Origin: Affinirhizobium straminoryzae
GTDB lineage: Bacteria > Pseudomonadota > Alphaproteobacteria > Rhizobiales > Rhizobiaceae
DNA: 64,000 nucleotides
Direction of reading: 5' to 3'
NCBI RefSeq assembly: GCF_007004135.1
Contig: NZ_VJMG01000008.1
Location: 62,001-126,000 of the forward strand
Position 1 is the first letter of the stretch, and every line of letters starts with the position of its first letter. The translations under genes and the position numbers were made by a program. Shown here piece after piece: positions 30,837 to 40,540 of this stretch. The notes beneath the pieces were generated by a model that saw only the letters and a list, made by a program, of their open reading frames with translations, was not told the origin of the DNA and made no database searches.

Positions 30837-33668
30837 TTGACTGAGCAGAGCACCCCCGGCGGCGGAAAGCTGCCTCCCGGCATCGAACCTATTTCCATCA
30901 TGGAGGAGATGCAGCGCTCCTACCTCGATTACGCCATGAGCGTGATCGTGAGCCGCGCGTTGCCCGATGTGCGCGACGGTTTGAAGCCGGTTCATCGTCG
31001 CATCCTCTACGGCATGTCCGAACTGGGCATCGACTGGAACAAGAAATACGTCAAATGCGCCCGCGTGACCGGCGACGTGATGGGTAAATACCATCCGCAC
31101 GGCAATGCGGCGATCTATGATGCACTGGCGCGCATGGCGCAGGACTGGTCGCTGCGTCTGCCGCTGATCGACGGTCAGGGCAATTTCGGCTCGATTGACG
31201 GCGATCCGCCGGCGGCCGAACGCTACACCGAATGCCGCCTGCAGAAGGCGGCCCATTCGCTGCTCGACGACCTTGACAAGGAAACCGTCGATTTCCGCGA
31301 CAACTACGACGGCACGCTGTCGGAACCCGTTGTTGTGCCGGCTAAGTTTCCGAACCTTCTGGTCAATGGCGCGGGCGGTATCGCCGTCGGCATGGCCACC
31401 AATATTCCGCCGCACAACCTCAGCGAAGTGATCGACGGCTGCATCGCCATCATCGACAATCCGGCCATCGAACTGCCGGAGCTGATGCAGATCATTCCGG
31501 GTCCCGACTTCCCGACAGGCGCGCTGATCCTTGGCCGTTCCGGCATCAAGGCCGCCTATGAGACCGGTCGCGGCTCGGTGATCATGCGCGGCAAGGCCCG
31601 GGTCGAGCCGATGCGCGGCGACCGCGAGCAGATCATCATTTCCGAAGTTCCCTACCAGGTGAACAAGGCGACGATGATTGAAAAGATTGCCGAATTGGTG
31701 CGCGAAAAGCGCATCGAAGGCATTTCCGACCTGCGCGACGAAAGCGACCGCCAGGGCTATCGCGTGGTGATCGAACTGAAGCGCGATGCGAATGCCGAAG
31801 TGATCCTGAACCAGCTCTACCGCTACACGCCGCTGCAGACCTCGTTCGGCTGCAACATGGTGGCGCTGAATGGCGGCAAGCCGGAACAGCTGACTCTGAT
31901 CGACATGCTGAAGGCCTTCGTGACCTTCCGGGAAGAGGTCGTTAGCCGGCGCACGAAGTATCTTCTTCGCAAGGCGCGCGAGCGCGCCCATGTGTTGGTG
32001 GGCCTCGCCATTTCGGTCGCCAACATCGATGAAGTTATCAACCTGATCCGCCGCGCGCCGGACCCGCAGACGGCCCGCGAGCAGCTGATGGAGCGGCGCT
32101 GGCCGGCCCATGATGTCGAGTCACTGATCCGCCTGATAGACGATCCGCGCCACCGCATCAACGAGGACGGCACCTACAATCTCTCGGAAGAGCAGGCGCG
32201 CGCCATTCTCGAACTGCGTCTGGCCCGCCTGACGGCGCTCGGCCGCGATGAAATCGCCGATGAGTTGAACAAGATCGGCGCCGAGATCAGCGATTATCTC
32301 GACATTCTCTCCTCGCGCCTGCGCATCCAGCAGATCGTCAAGGATGAGCTGACCGCCGTACGCGACGAGTTCGGCACGCCGCGCCGCACCGAGATCATGG
32401 ATGGCGGCCCGGACATGGACGATGAGGATCTCATCGCCCGCGAGGAAATGGTCGTCACCGTCTCGCATCTCGGCTATATCAAGCGCGTGCCGCTGACCAC
32501 CTATCGCGCACAGCGTCGCGGCGGCAAGGGCCGCTCGGGCATGGCGACGCGCGACGAGGATTTCGTCACCCGCCTGTTCGTGGCCAACACCCACACGCCG
32601 GTGCTGTTCTTCTCCTCACGCGGCATCGTCTACAAGGAAAAGGTCTGGCGCCTGCCGATCGGCACCCCGCAATCGCGCGGCAAGGCGCTGATCAACATGC
32701 TGCCGCTGGAACCTGGCGAGCGCATCACCACCATCATGCCGCTGCCCGAGGACGAAAAGAGCTGGGAGAACCTCGACGTGATGTTCTCCACGACGCGCGG
32801 CACCGTGCGTCGCAACAAGCTCTCCGACTTCATCCAGGTCAACCGCAACGGCAAGATCGCCATGAAGCTGGAGGAAGAGGGCGACGAGATTCTGTCGGTC
32901 GAAACCTGCTCGCCGCCGAGCCCGGAACTCAATCTGCCGGGTGATGACGTTCTGCTGACCACCGCGCTCGGCCAGTGCATCCGCTTCCCCGTCGATGATG
33001 TGCGTGTGTTTGCCGGCCGCAATTCGATCGGTGTGCGCGGCATCACGCTGGCGGACGGCGACCGCCTGATCTCCATGACCATCGTCAGCCACGTGGATGC
33101 GGAGCCCTGGGAGCGTGCTGCCTATCTCAAGCGTTCGGCCGCCGAGCGTCGTGCCGCCGGCGTCGATGAAGAGGACATCGCTCTCGTCGGCGAAGAGGTG
33201 ACCGAAGAGGGTCAGCTCAGCGACGAGCGCTATGACTATCTGAAGGCGCAGGAGCAGTTCGTCCTGACGATCTCCGAACGCGGCTTCGGCAAGCGCTCCT
33301 CGTCCTACGATTTCCGCACCTCGGGTCGTGGCGGCAAGGGCATCCGCGCCACCGACACCTCGAAGACAGCGGAAATCGGCGAGCTGGTCGCCGCCTTCCC
33401 GGTCGATGACAAGGATCAGCTGATGCTGGTCTCCAATGGCGGCCAGTTGATCCGGGTGCCGGTCGACGGCATCCGCATCGCCAGCCGCGCCACCAAGGGC
33501 GTCACGATCTTCTCCACCGCCAAGGACGAGAAGGTGGTGTCCGTCGAGCGCATCAGCGAGCCGGAAGGCGATGACGAGGCAGGCGGCTTGCCGGAAGACG
33601 TGACCACGGAAACCGGCGATCCCGGCGCAGCCGCGCCGGAAGGCGAGGGCGGGGCCGGGGCCGAGTAA
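30837..33668 (+). CDS. gyrA: DNA gyrase subunit A
   Basis: GyrA cuts and reseals DNA during supercoiling, working with GyrB. It starts with TTG at 30837, giving the conserved MTEQ...[27 protein letters not shown]. The catalytic tyrosine is Tyr130 in AERYTECRL. The quinolone region reads [10 protein letters not shown], with Ala where Escherichia coli has Ser83; I recall this as the normal state in Rhizobiaceae, not an acquired mutation. The C-terminal beta-pinwheel includes the GyrA-box-like [10 protein letters not shown], followed by an acidic Glu/Gly tail. The total is 943 residues. Confidence 0.97.
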   Translation: MTEQSTPGGGKLPPGIEPISIMEEMQRSYLDYAMSVIVSRALPDVRDGLKPVHRRILYGMSELGIDWNKKYVKCARVTGDVMGKYHPHGNAAIYDALARMAQDWSLRLPLIDGQGNFGSIDGDPPAAERYTECRLQKAAHSLLDDLDKETVDFRDNYDGTLSEPVVVPAKFPNLLVNGAGGIAVGMATNIPPHNLSEVIDGCIAIIDNPAIELPELMQIIPGPDFPTGALILGRSGIKAAYETGRGSVIMRGKARVEPMRGDREQIIISEVPYQVNKATMIEKIAELVREKRIEGISDLRDESDRQGYRVVIELKRDANAEVILNQLYRYTPLQTSFGCNMVALNGGKPEQLTLIDMLKAFVTFREEVVSRRTKYLLRKARERAHVLVGLAISVANIDEVINLIRRAPDPQTAREQLMERRWPAHDVESLIRLIDDPRHRINEDGTYNLSEEQARAILELRLARLTALGRDEIADELNKIGAEISDYLDILSSRLRIQQIVKDELTAVRDEFGTPRRTEIMDGGPDMDDEDLIAREEMVVTVSHLGYIKRVPLTTYRAQRRGGKGRSGMATRDEDFVTRLFVANTHTPVLFFSSRGIVYKEKVWRLPIGTPQSRGKALINMLPLEPGERITTIMPLPEDEKSWENLDVMFSTTRGTVRRNKLSDFIQVNRNGKIAMKLEEEGDEILSVETCSPPSPELNLPGDDVLLTTALGQCIRFPVDDVRVFAGRNSIGVRGITLADGDRLISMTIVSHVDAEPWERAAYLKRSAAERRAAGVDEEDIALVGEEVTEEGQLSDERYDYLKAQEQFVLTISERGFGKRSSSYDFRTSGRGGKGIRATDTSKTAEIGELVAAFPVDDKDQLMLVSNGGQLIRVPVDGIRIASRATKGVTIFSTAKDEKVVSVERISEPEGDDEAGGLPEDVTTETGDPGAAAPEGEGGAGAE

Positions 33669-33716
33669 GGCCCGGCCCACCGCTTGCAGCCTCTGCTGCG
33701 GCAAACGAACAATATG

Positions 33717-33754
33717 AAAAAGGCCGCGCTTCGAAAGAGACGCGGCCTTTTTCA
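33717..33754 (+). terminator. Strong terminator of gyrA
   Basis: AAAAAGGCCGCG and CGCGGCCTTTTT form a perfect stem 48 bases after the gyrA stop, with flanking A and T tracts on both sides, so it could work in both directions. Confidence 0.9.
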
Positions 33755-33860
33755 TGTCTGGAAGAGGCGAGGGTCATGCTTTTGCCGTCAAGCGCTTTTT
33801 GCACTTGAAATGCTGAAACCGCGGCATGAAAAAAGCCGGGGCCCGAGAGCCGCCGGCTGT

Positions 33861-33888
33861 TTGTTTTCAAAACCGGCATCTGCCGGTT
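33861..33888 (-). terminator. Terminator of the small membrane-protein operon
   Basis: The minus strand reads AACCGGCA-GA-TGCCGGTT followed by TTGAAAAC, a compact stem with a short T run, 10 bases after the stop codon of the 44-residue gene. It supports real transcription of that operon. Confidence 0.6.
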
Positions 33889-33898
33889 CCTCATGTCA

Positions 33899-34033
33899 TC
33901 AGAACGCGCTGTGCCTGCGGGCAAAATCACGGAGATTTTGCCGTTCGCGACGAAGGTCTGCGATGGTGGAGCTCACGGATGCGACGAACATGGTGCTGAT
34001 GGAACCGGCAAGCACAATCATCGTAACGTACAT
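33899..34033 (-). CDS. Small membrane protein, 44 residues (unknown)
   Basis: I do not recognise this protein. It starts MYVTMIVLAGSISTMFV, a single hydrophobic helix of about 20 residues, and ends in a strongly basic tail (LRRERQNLRDFARRH), suggesting a cytoplasmic C-terminus. The ATG is preceded by AAAGGAG at ideal distance. The gene starts 26 bases after the 59-residue gene and ends just before a terminator, so the two likely form one operon. Coding status is inferred from ribosome site, topology and terminator, not homology. Confidence 0.6.
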   Translation of the reverse strand: MYVTMIVLAGSISTMFVASVSSTIADLRRERQNLRDFARRHSAF

Positions 34034-34059
34034 CGGAACTCCTTTCATCGATGCCGACC

Positions 34060-34239
34060 TCAGTAGTAGGGCTGCTCCACCACGTGGCCGGTCATCTGGG
34101 TAAACTGTGCGCTGGTGGGGTTGGACTTCCCCTGGTAGAGCGTCACGGTAGCAGTCATCATGACTGCGATCACGGCCGTCCATACCACGTTGATCATGGT
34201 AATCGTGTCGGGCATGACCGTTTTTCTCTTGGCGAACAT
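34060..34239 (-). CDS. Small membrane protein, 59 residues (unknown)
   Basis: An unrecognised 59-residue protein with a short basic N-terminus (MFAKRKTVMPD), one membrane helix (about residues 13-34, ITMINVVWTAVIAVMMTATV) and a polar tail ending EQPYY. The start has GAAGGAAG nine bases upstream. Upstream by about 85-120 bases lies a copy of the phased TGAA/TTCA element, which also overlaps the end of the 36-residue gene. It is co-oriented with the two other tiny genes here. Confidence 0.6.
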   Translation of the reverse strand: MFAKRKTVMPDTITMINVVWTAVIAVMMTATVTLYQGKSNPTSAQFTQMTGHVVEQPYY

Positions 34240-34323
34240 TTCCAACTTCCTTCTTCGCTGACCAGAACGCGGATCGCGTCGCTGGGTTCCCTGTTATCGT
34301 GACTACGACTTACAGAAACGCCT

Positions 34324-34361
34324 CTGAAGCCTCCCTGAAAGCGCCGTTCATCTGGCGTTCA
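34324..34361 (-). promoter_or_regulatory. Phased TGAA/TTCA element, copy A
   Basis: On the minus strand TGAACG, TGAACG, TTCA and TTCAG begin at positions 1, 12, 23 and 34 of a 38-base element. It shares 28 of 38 bases with copy B, including all four half-sites, and lies about 85 bases before the 59-residue gene. Direct repeats with 11-bp period are typical of OmpR-family regulators. Confidence 0.5.
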
Positions 34362-34458
34362 GGATTCGGTAAGGTTTTGGGCGCGGCTGCGGATCGAGGA
34401 ACAGGATCTCCACCACGAGCGAGAGGGCGGCGGCTGTCAGCATCATGATGACAAGCAT
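34348..34458 (-). CDS. Small membrane protein, 36 residues (unknown)
   Basis: An unrecognised 36-residue protein: a hydrophobic helix (residues 1-21, MLVIMMLTAAALSLVVEILF) followed by a Pro/Arg-rich tail (DPQPRPKPYRILNAR). The ATG has GAGAGGAG eight bases upstream, a strong ribosome site. Copy B of the phased element lies 67 bases upstream, and copy A overlaps its final codons. Length and architecture suggest a small regulatory membrane peptide, which is inference. Confidence 0.55.
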   Translation of the reverse strand: MLVIMMLTAAALSLVVEILFLDPQPRPKPYRILNAR

Positions 34459-34524
34459 TGTTTTTTCTCCTCTCGGCTTGGGGCGGTACCCCTGTTTCGA
34501 TGGGTCGATAACAACATGCGGGGG

Positions 34525-34562
34525 CTGAAACGGCCTTGAACGGGTCATTCATCCGCCGTTCA
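34525..34562 (-). promoter_or_regulatory. Phased TGAA/TTCA element, copy B
   Basis: The minus strand has TGAACG, TGAATG, TTCA and TTCAG at positions 1, 12, 23 and 34, the same layout as copy A. It lies about 67 bases before the 36-residue gene and 70 bases before the divergent coaD start, so it could influence either. Confidence 0.5.
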
Positions 34563-34631
34563 CCTGGGCTCACCGCTTGCACGCGGCGGGCGTCCGTGAC
34601 ACAAGGCGTGCAGACCGTCAGGCGAGGTGCA

Positions 34632-35126
34632 ATGAGGACAGCCTTCTATCCGGGATCCTTCGATCCGATGACGAACGGCCATCTGGATGTGCTCATCCAG
34701 GCGCTGAACGTGGCCGACCGGCTGACGGTGGCGATCGGCGTTCATCCGGGCAAGGTGCCGATGTTTTCCTTCGAGGAACGCGCAGACCTGATCCGTCTGT
34801 CACTGGAGGCCGTGCTGCCGGAACGGGCGGCCATGCTGGATGTGGTGGCCTTCGACGGGCTGGTGGTGCAGGCGGCGCGCGAACATGGCGCGACGCTTTT
34901 GATCCGCGGCCTGCGCGACGGCACCGATCTCGATTACGAAATGCAGATGGCGGGCATGAACGCGCAGATGGCGCCGGACATCCAGACCGTTTTCCTGCCC
35001 TCCGGCACGGCGTCGCGGCCCATTACGGCCACATTGGTTCGCCAGATCGCCGCCATGGGCGGTGACGTCAGGGCCTTCGTGCCGTCTCCCGTTCTCGACG
35101 CCCTGAACCGGAAGCTGAAGCGCTGA
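34632..35126 (+). CDS. coaD: Phosphopantetheine adenylyltransferase
   Basis: CoaD adds AMP to 4'-phosphopantetheine in coenzyme A synthesis. The nucleotidyltransferase motif is [18 protein letters not shown] with the catalytic His of the (H/T)xGH motif. [21 protein letters not shown] and the C-terminal [16 protein letters not shown] (equivalent to ISSTxVR) complete the site. The 164 residues are normal. The start at 34632 gives the conserved [12 protein letters not shown]. ppiA follows 27 bases downstream, probably in the same transcript. Confidence 0.96.
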   Translation: MRTAFYPGSFDPMTNGHLDVLIQALNVADRLTVAIGVHPGKVPMFSFEERADLIRLSLEAVLPERAAMLDVVAFDGLVVQAAREHGATLLIRGLRDGTDLDYEMQMAGMNAQMAPDIQTVFLPSGTASRPITATLVRQIAAMGGDVRAFVPSPVLDALNRKLKR

Positions 35127-35153
35127 GCGCATTTTGAAACACGGAGTTCCCGC

Positions 35154-35720
35154 ATGAAACTTGTCACCTTTGCCCTGGCCGGCGCACTCGCCGCTGCATC
35201 CTTCGCCTCGAGCGCGCTTGCCGCTGCCAGCGAATTCCTGACCATCCAGCTGAAGGATGGTCCGGTGGTCATACAGCTGATGCCGGATGTGGCGCCGAAG
35301 CATGTTGCCCAGGTCAAGAAGCTTGCAGCCGACGGCAAGTATGACAATGTTGCCTTCCACCGCGTGATCGATGGCTTCATGGCCCAGACCGGCGACGTTC
35401 AGTATGGGAACATGGCCAAGGGTTTTGACGCGCGCCGTGTCGGCACCGGCGGTTCGGACCTGCCCAACATCCCGGCCGAATTCTCGAAGGTGCCCTTCGA
35501 ACGCGGCACCGTCGGCATGGCCCGCAGCCAGGATCCGAATTCCGCCAATTCGCAGTTCTTCATCATGTTCGATCAGGGCTCGTTCCTGAACGGCCAGTAC
35601 ACCGTCATCGGCAAGGTCGTGTCCGGCATGGAAAATGTCGACAAGATCAAGCGCGGCCAGGGCGGCAATGGCGAAGTTTCCAATCCCGACCGGATGATCA
35701 AGGTCAGCGTCGGGAAATAA
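35154..35720 (+). CDS. Periplasmic cyclophilin-type peptidyl-prolyl isomerase
   Basis: This 188-residue cyclophilin begins with a signal peptide (about residues 1-23, ending SALAAA), so it folds proteins in the periplasm. The catalytic landmarks are FHRVIDGFMAQTGD, PFERGTVGMARSQDPNSANSQFFIMF and GQYTVIGKVVSGMENVDKI. It is followed 35 bases later by a cytoplasmic paralogue. The pair coaD-ppi-ppi is co-directional. Confidence 0.93.
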   Translation: MKLVTFALAGALAAASFASSALAAASEFLTIQLKDGPVVIQLMPDVAPKHVAQVKKLAADGKYDNVAFHRVIDGFMAQTGDVQYGNMAKGFDARRVGTGGSDLPNIPAEFSKVPFERGTVGMARSQDPNSANSQFFIMFDQGSFLNGQYTVIGKVVSGMENVDKIKRGQGGNGEVSNPDRMIKVSVGK

Positions 35721-35755
35721 CGGGCGGCACGCCCCAACATCTCAAGGAGAGACAC

Positions 35756-36271
35756 ATGGCCGAGATCAAGGATCCGGAAAACACCATCATCATGGAAACC
35801 ACGAAGGGCAAGGTCGTGATCGCCCTGATGCCGGATCTCGCACCCGGCCATGTGGCCCGCATCAAGGAACTGACCCGCGAAGGCGCCTATGACGGCGTGG
35901 TCTTCCACCGCGTCATCGCCGATTTCATGGCGCAGACCGGCGACGTGAAGTTCGGCAAGAAGGGCGGCGAAAGCTTCAACCCGGGCCGTGCCGGCATGGG
36001 CGGTTCCGACAAGCCGGACCTGAAGGCCGAATTCTCCGCCGTTCCGCACGTGCGCGGCACCTGCTCCATGGCCCGCTCGCAGAGCCCGAACTCGGCCAAT
36101 TCGCAGTTCTTCATCTGCTTCACCGACGCTCCCTGGCTGAACAAGCAGTACACCGTCTGGGGCCAGGTCACCGAAGGCATGGACGTGATCGATCAGGTCA
36201 AGAAGGGCGAGCCTGTTTCCGATCCGGACTCGATCGTGTCGATGAAGGTCGCTGCCGACATCGCAGCCTGA
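35756..36271 (+). CDS. Cytoplasmic cyclophilin-type peptidyl-prolyl isomerase
   Basis: A 171-residue cyclophilin without signal peptide (MAEIKDPENTIIMETTKGKVV), hence cytoplasmic. Motifs FHRVIADFMAQTGD, VRGTCSMARSQSPNSANSQFFICF and KQYTVWGQVTEGMDVIDQVKKG match the family. The ATG has AAGGAGA upstream. It is clearly paralogous to the preceding gene but has an insert GKKGGESFNPGRAGMGGSDKPD. A terminator follows. Confidence 0.93.
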   Translation: MAEIKDPENTIIMETTKGKVVIALMPDLAPGHVARIKELTREGAYDGVVFHRVIADFMAQTGDVKFGKKGGESFNPGRAGMGGSDKPDLKAEFSAVPHVRGTCSMARSQSPNSANSQFFICFTDAPWLNKQYTVWGQVTEGMDVIDQVKKGEPVSDPDSIVSMKVAADIAA

Positions 36272-36294
36272 TCCGTCTCCATGATCATCATCGG

Positions 36295-36325
36295 GCGCTC
36301 CGGTTCTGCCGGGGCGCTTTTCTTT
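36295..36325 (+). terminator. Terminator after the cyclophilin pair
   Basis: GCGCTCCGG pairs with CCGGGGCGC (one G-U) around a five-base loop and is followed by TTTTCTTTT, 24 bases after the stop codon. Confidence 0.85.
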
Positions 36326-36413
36326 TGCCGCATCTCGCTTTATCAGCAGCGCAAGGCCCGTGACGGCCAGATGACACGCACCAGACACCCGCCAGGAGCA
36401 CCCGGATCCCCCC

Positions 36414-37502
36414 ATGCGCGTAGACCTGTTCGATTTCGACCTGCCGGAGGACAACATTGCGCTGAGGCCCGCAAGCCCGCGTGACAGCGCCCGGCTGCTC
36501 GTCGTGCAGCCGGACGGAGCGACCGTGCTGCAGGATCACGTGGTGCGCGACCTGCCGTCCTTCCTGCGGCCCGGCGATGCGCTGGTCTTCAACGATACAA
36601 AAGTCATCCCCGCCCAGCTGGAAGGCATCCGCTCGCGCGAGGGCACACCGGATCTGCATGTTTCGGCAACGCTGCACATGCGCGTGGCGCCCGATGCGTG
36701 GAAAGCGTTTGCCAAGCCCGGCAAGCGGCTGAAGATCGGCGACCGCATCCGTTTCGGCCATTCCGGCGAAACCTGCGCGCTCGGTACACTCGATGCCGTT
36801 CTGGAGGAAAAGGGCGAGGGCGGCGAGGTGCTGCTGCGCTTCGATCTCTCCGGCCCCGCGCTTGACGAGGCGATCATGGCTGTCGGGCACATTCCGCTGC
36901 CGCCTTACATTGCTGCAAAGCGTCCGGAAGACGAGCAGGACAGCCGCGACTACCAGACGATCTATGCCCGCGAGGAGGGCGCCGTGGCAGCGCCGACCGC
37001 CGGCCTGCATTTCACGCCGGACCTGTTTGCGGCGCTCGATGCTGCCGGTATCGAACGTCACTTCGTGACGCTGCATGTCGGGGCCGGCACATTCCTGCCG
37101 GTCAAGGCGGATGACACCACCGAACACAAGATGCATTCCGAGATCGGCCATGTCTCCGCCGCCACCGCCGAGGCACTGAATGCGGTGAAGGCGCGGGGAG
37201 GGCGGATCGTCTCGGTCGGCACCACCTCGCTGCGGCTGCTCGAAAGTGCTGCGGAGGCCGATGGCACCCTGAAAGCCTGGTCCGGCGCAACCGACATCTT
37301 CATCACGCCCGGCTATCGCTTCCGCGCCGTCGATGTGCTGATGACCAATTTCCACCTGCCGCGTTCGACGCTCTTCATGCTCGTGTCCGCCTTTGCCGGG
37401 CTCGATACCATGCGCGCAGCCTATACCCACGCGATTTCCACGGGCTATCGCTTCTATTCCTACGGCGATTCCAGCCTGCTTTTCCGGAAGACCACCCGAT
37501 GA
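36414..37502 (+). CDS. queA: S-adenosylmethionine:tRNA ribosyltransferase-isomerase
   Basis: QueA transfers the ribosyl part of S-adenosylmethionine to preQ1 in tRNA, forming epoxyqueuosine. The N-terminus [28 protein letters not shown], the [13 protein letters not shown] segment and [14 protein letters not shown] are family signatures; [15 protein letters not shown] ends the enzyme. It has 362 residues and an AGGAG site. The stop overlaps the tgt start by four bases, coupling the two queuosine steps. Confidence 0.96.
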   Translation: MRVDLFDFDLPEDNIALRPASPRDSARLLVVQPDGATVLQDHVVRDLPSFLRPGDALVFNDTKVIPAQLEGIRSREGTPDLHVSATLHMRVAPDAWKAFAKPGKRLKIGDRIRFGHSGETCALGTLDAVLEEKGEGGEVLLRFDLSGPALDEAIMAVGHIPLPPYIAAKRPEDEQDSRDYQTIYAREEGAVAAPTAGLHFTPDLFAALDAAGIERHFVTLHVGAGTFLPVKADDTTEHKMHSEIGHVSAATAEALNAVKARGGRIVSVGTTSLRLLESAAEADGTLKAWSGATDIFITPGYRFRAVDVLMTNFHLPRSTLFMLVSAFAGLDTMRAAYTHAISTGYRFYSYGDSSLLFRKTTR

Positions 37503-38623
37503 CCACCGAAAACTTCCAGTTCACCCTGAAGGCCACCGACGGAAAGGCACGCCTCGGCGAAATCTCCATGCCGCGCGGCGCGATCCGCACGCCGGCCTTC
37601 ATGCCCGTCGGCACGGTCGGCACGGTCAAGGCCATGTATCTCAATCAGGTGCGGGAAGGCGGGGCCGACATCATCCTCGGCAACACCTATCACCTGATGC
37701 TGCGCCCGGGGCCTGAACGCGTGGCGCGGCTTGGCGGCCTGCACGAACTGATCCGCTGGCCGGAGCCGATCCTCACCGATTCCGGCGGTTTCCAGGTCAT
37801 GTCGCTGTCCGGCCTGCGCAAGCTCGATGAGAAGGGCGTCACCTTCAAGAGCCATGTGGATGGCAGCACGCACCACATGTCGCCGGAGCGTTCCATCGAG
37901 ATCCAGGGCCTGCTCGACAGCGATATCCAGATGCAGCTTGACGAATGCGTGGCGCTGCCGGCGGAGCCCAAGGAGATCGAGCGGGCGATGGAACTTTCGC
38001 TGCGCTGGGCCGAACGCTGCCGGGTCGCCTTCGGCAACCAGCCGGGCAAGGCGATGTTCGGCATCGTGCAGGGCGGCGACCAGCCGGCGCTGCGCATCCG
38101 TTCGGCCGAAGGACTGAAGCAGCTCGACCTCAAGGGCTATGCGGTCGGCGGTCTTGCCGTCGGCGAGCCGCAGGCGGTGATGCTCGACATGCTGAACATC
38201 ACGCTGCCGGTGCTGCCGACGGAAAAGCCGCGCTACCTGATGGGCGTCGGCACGCCGGACGACATTCTGAAATCGGTCGCCTGCGGCATCGACATGTTCG
38301 ACTGCGTGATGCCGACCCGTTCCGGCCGCCATGGTCTGGCCTTCACCCGCAAGGGCAAGGTCAACATCCGCAATGCCAAGCATGCCGAAGACATGCGGCC
38401 GCTGGACGAACAGTCGAGTTGCCCGGCAACGCGCGATTATTCCCGCGCCTACCTGCACCATCTGGTGCGCTCCAACGAGGCGCTGGGCGGCATGCTGCTC
38501 TCCTGGAACAACCTCTCCTACTATCAGGAGCTGATGCAGGGCATCCGAAAGGCCATCGCCGAGGGCCGTTACGCGGATTTCATGGCCGAGACGCAGGACG
38601 CCTGGGCGCGCGGCGACGACTGA
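37499..38623 (+). CDS. tgt: tRNA-guanine transglycosylase
   Basis: Tgt swaps guanine-34 for preQ1 in GUN tRNAs. The 374-residue protein has [15 protein letters not shown], the catalytic [15 protein letters not shown], the nucleophile region [18 protein letters not shown] and [16 protein letters not shown]. The zinc loop is unusual: where many Tgt enzymes have CxCxxC this protein reads SSCPAT, keeping only one of three cysteines. The gene overlaps queA by four bases. Confidence 0.95.
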   Translation: MTTENFQFTLKATDGKARLGEISMPRGAIRTPAFMPVGTVGTVKAMYLNQVREGGADIILGNTYHLMLRPGPERVARLGGLHELIRWPEPILTDSGGFQVMSLSGLRKLDEKGVTFKSHVDGSTHHMSPERSIEIQGLLDSDIQMQLDECVALPAEPKEIERAMELSLRWAERCRVAFGNQPGKAMFGIVQGGDQPALRIRSAEGLKQLDLKGYAVGGLAVGEPQAVMLDMLNITLPVLPTEKPRYLMGVGTPDDILKSVACGIDMFDCVMPTRSGRHGLAFTRKGKVNIRNAKHAEDMRPLDEQSSCPATRDYSRAYLHHLVRSNEALGGMLLSWNNLSYYQELMQGIRKAIAEGRYADFMAETQDAWARGDD

Positions 38624-38632
38624 ACGAACGCC

Positions 38633-39058
38633 TCAGATGCCGGTGCTGCTGGTTCTTTGCAGCACCCGCACGCCGTTGACCTTGTAACTGCCGTCATCCT
38701 GCAGGCGCATTTCGTAGATCGCGCTCCAGTCTTTCGCGCCGCGGCCGGTGACGATCACCTCCTGCAGCACCATCTCGCCGCCCGCCACCGCCTTGGCACG
38801 GCCGAAGGCATAATGACCGGGCTCGGACAGCGGCGTGTAGGACCGCCGCACCATGTCGAAAAAGCCTGCCTCACTCGGAAACAGGCTGCGGATTGCGGGC
38901 GAGGCGAAACTGTAGGCCTCACGCGCATTGCCGGCCATCAGGGCCGTGATCTGCCGGGAAATCACCGTCTGGGCATCGGCAACCGGATCCTCGGCGCCGG
39001 CAGGATGGGCAAGCATGAGCCCGAGCAGCAGAACAGCATGAAAAGGTCGAAACGCCAT
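38633..39058 (-). CDS. DUF4864 domain-containing exported protein
   Basis: A 141-residue protein with a signal peptide (MAFRPFHAVLLLGLMLAHPAGA) and a DUF4864-like, NTF2-shaped domain: VISRQITALMAGNAREAYSFASPAIRSLF and FFDMVRRSYTPL are its signature helices. The function of the family is unknown. The start at 39058 is set by the signal peptide. Its stop lies nine bases from the convergent tgt stop. Confidence 0.75.
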   Translation of the reverse strand: MAFRPFHAVLLLGLMLAHPAGAEDPVADAQTVISRQITALMAGNAREAYSFASPAIRSLFPSEAGFFDMVRRSYTPLSEPGHYAFGRAKAVAGGEMVLQEVIVTGRGAKDWSAIYEMRLQDDGSYKVNGVRVLQRTSSTGI

Positions 39059-39279
39059 GCGCACAGTCCTCCTCGTGATCGCGTGAGAGAACGCGATGTC
39101 GCCGCGCGGGGAAGGGAGGCTGCCCTTTCCGGGCGTCGCCTTCACACTACGCGACTGTCGCGATGCAGTCACTACGCCCACGATAGTGCAACCGATCACC
39201 GGCCCGCCTCCGTTCCGCCCTTGTTCTTGCCATGGACGAATGCGACAGAAGATCGCCTCTCCCGCCCCGGACATTCCCC

Positions 39280-40506
39280 ATGATGATTCTCGCGCCGCCC
39301 GCGCTTCTCTTCTTTTGCAACGCGCTGCTGTTCGTGTCGCTGTTCACCCGCCTGCCGGAGATTCAGGAAACGCTTGGCGTCGACAAGGCCGTGCTCGGGC
39401 TGGCGCTGCTCGGCGCCCCGGTCGGCACCTTCATGGCGCTGCCGCTTGCCGGGCGGGTGACGGAACGGCTGACGCCACGCGTTGCCGCGCCGCTGATGCT
39501 GGCGGTGGCCGGTCTCATCACCCCGGCGCTCACCGTGGCACCCGTCTGGGGCTTCTTCCTGCTGTTCCTGCTGTTCGGCTTCTTCCGCACCATTCACGAC
39601 GTCGCCGCCAACATGATTTCCACCGGCATCGAGAAGCGCACGGGCCAGAAGGTGCTGTCGCGCAGCCATGGCTTCTGGTCGATCGGTCTGCTGGTCGGCT
39701 CGCTGATCTCGGGCGTGCTGGCGGGACGCGAGGTCTCGCCGCTGCTGCACCAGTGCGGCGCAGCCATCGTGGTGGTGCTCTGCTGTCTCGTCGTCCTTAA
39801 CATTGCACCCGTTGAACCTCGGCAGGCACGGGTCCCCTTGGCCGGTGGCCGTCGCCCGGTCTTCGTGTTGCCGGACCGCATCATCATCCTGATCTGCATC
39901 ATGGTGTTCGGCATCGGCATCAGCGAAGGCGCCGTCTATGACTGGGGCATTTTCTACCTGCGGGAGATCCTGCATGCCGATGCCGCGACGGCCGGCGTGC
40001 TTTATGCCGGCTTCACCGTCGGCATGGGCGCCACGCGAATGGTGGGTGACGGGCTGCGCGAACGCTTCCGGCCGCTGCTGCTGGTGCGCGGTTCCGCCAC
40101 CTGTGTCGCCATCGGCCTTGCGATCCTGCTCTCGACCAGCGGCCTGCCGCTCGCAGCCCTCGGCCTCTTCCTGATGGGCTGCGGGGTAGCGCTCGGCTTT
40201 CCGCTGGCGGTTGCCACCACGATCGAGCTGGGGCGCGGTCCGGCGGCGGACAATCTGGCGGCTCTGTCGCTGACGCTTTTGCTCTCCAGCATCGGCGTGC
40301 CGCCGCTCCTCGGCTTTGTGGCCGAACATGTGGGGCTGACGGCAAGCTTTGCCTTGCTCTTGCCCTTCCTGTGCCTCAGCTTCATCATGGCTCCGGTCGC
40401 GCAGGGGCGGGTACCGCGGCCGCTGCAGCGATTCGTGCCGGTGGCAAAGCCTGGGGAAAAGGACGCGCCGGCCCCTGTTTCGCCACAGGATGCGGTAAGG
40501 GGTTGA
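39280..40506 (+). CDS. MFS transporter
   Basis: A 408-residue inner-membrane protein with about twelve helices in two halves. The first half has LPEIQETLGVDKAVLGLALLGAPVGTF and GRVTERLTPR (MFS motif A position), the second AGVLYAGFTVGMGATRMVGDGLRERF. This resembles the YbjJ-like MFS branch. Substrate is unknown. Neither candidate start (39232 or the double ATG at 39280) has a good ribosome site; 39280 begins directly at the first helix. A 220-base divergent gap separates it from the DUF4864 gene. Confidence 0.83.
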   Translation: MMILAPPALLFFCNALLFVSLFTRLPEIQETLGVDKAVLGLALLGAPVGTFMALPLAGRVTERLTPRVAAPLMLAVAGLITPALTVAPVWGFFLLFLLFGFFRTIHDVAANMISTGIEKRTGQKVLSRSHGFWSIGLLVGSLISGVLAGREVSPLLHQCGAAIVVVLCCLVVLNIAPVEPRQARVPLAGGRRPVFVLPDRIIILICIMVFGIGISEGAVYDWGIFYLREILHADAATAGVLYAGFTVGMGATRMVGDGLRERFRPLLLVRGSATCVAIGLAILLSTSGLPLAALGLFLMGCGVALGFPLAVATTIELGRGPAADNLAALSLTLLLSSIGVPPLLGFVAEHVGLTASFALLLPFLCLSFIMAPVAQGRVPRPLQRFVPVAKPGEKDAPAPVSPQDAVRG

Positions 40507-40540
40507 ACCCTTCCGGCGAGTGAGACGACGAGAGGTAACC

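Noticed and set aside
30837..33668. Acquired quinolone resistance in gyrA
   Set aside because: Ala at the Ser83 position is, as I recall, the natural residue in Rhizobiaceae; nothing suggests recent mutation.
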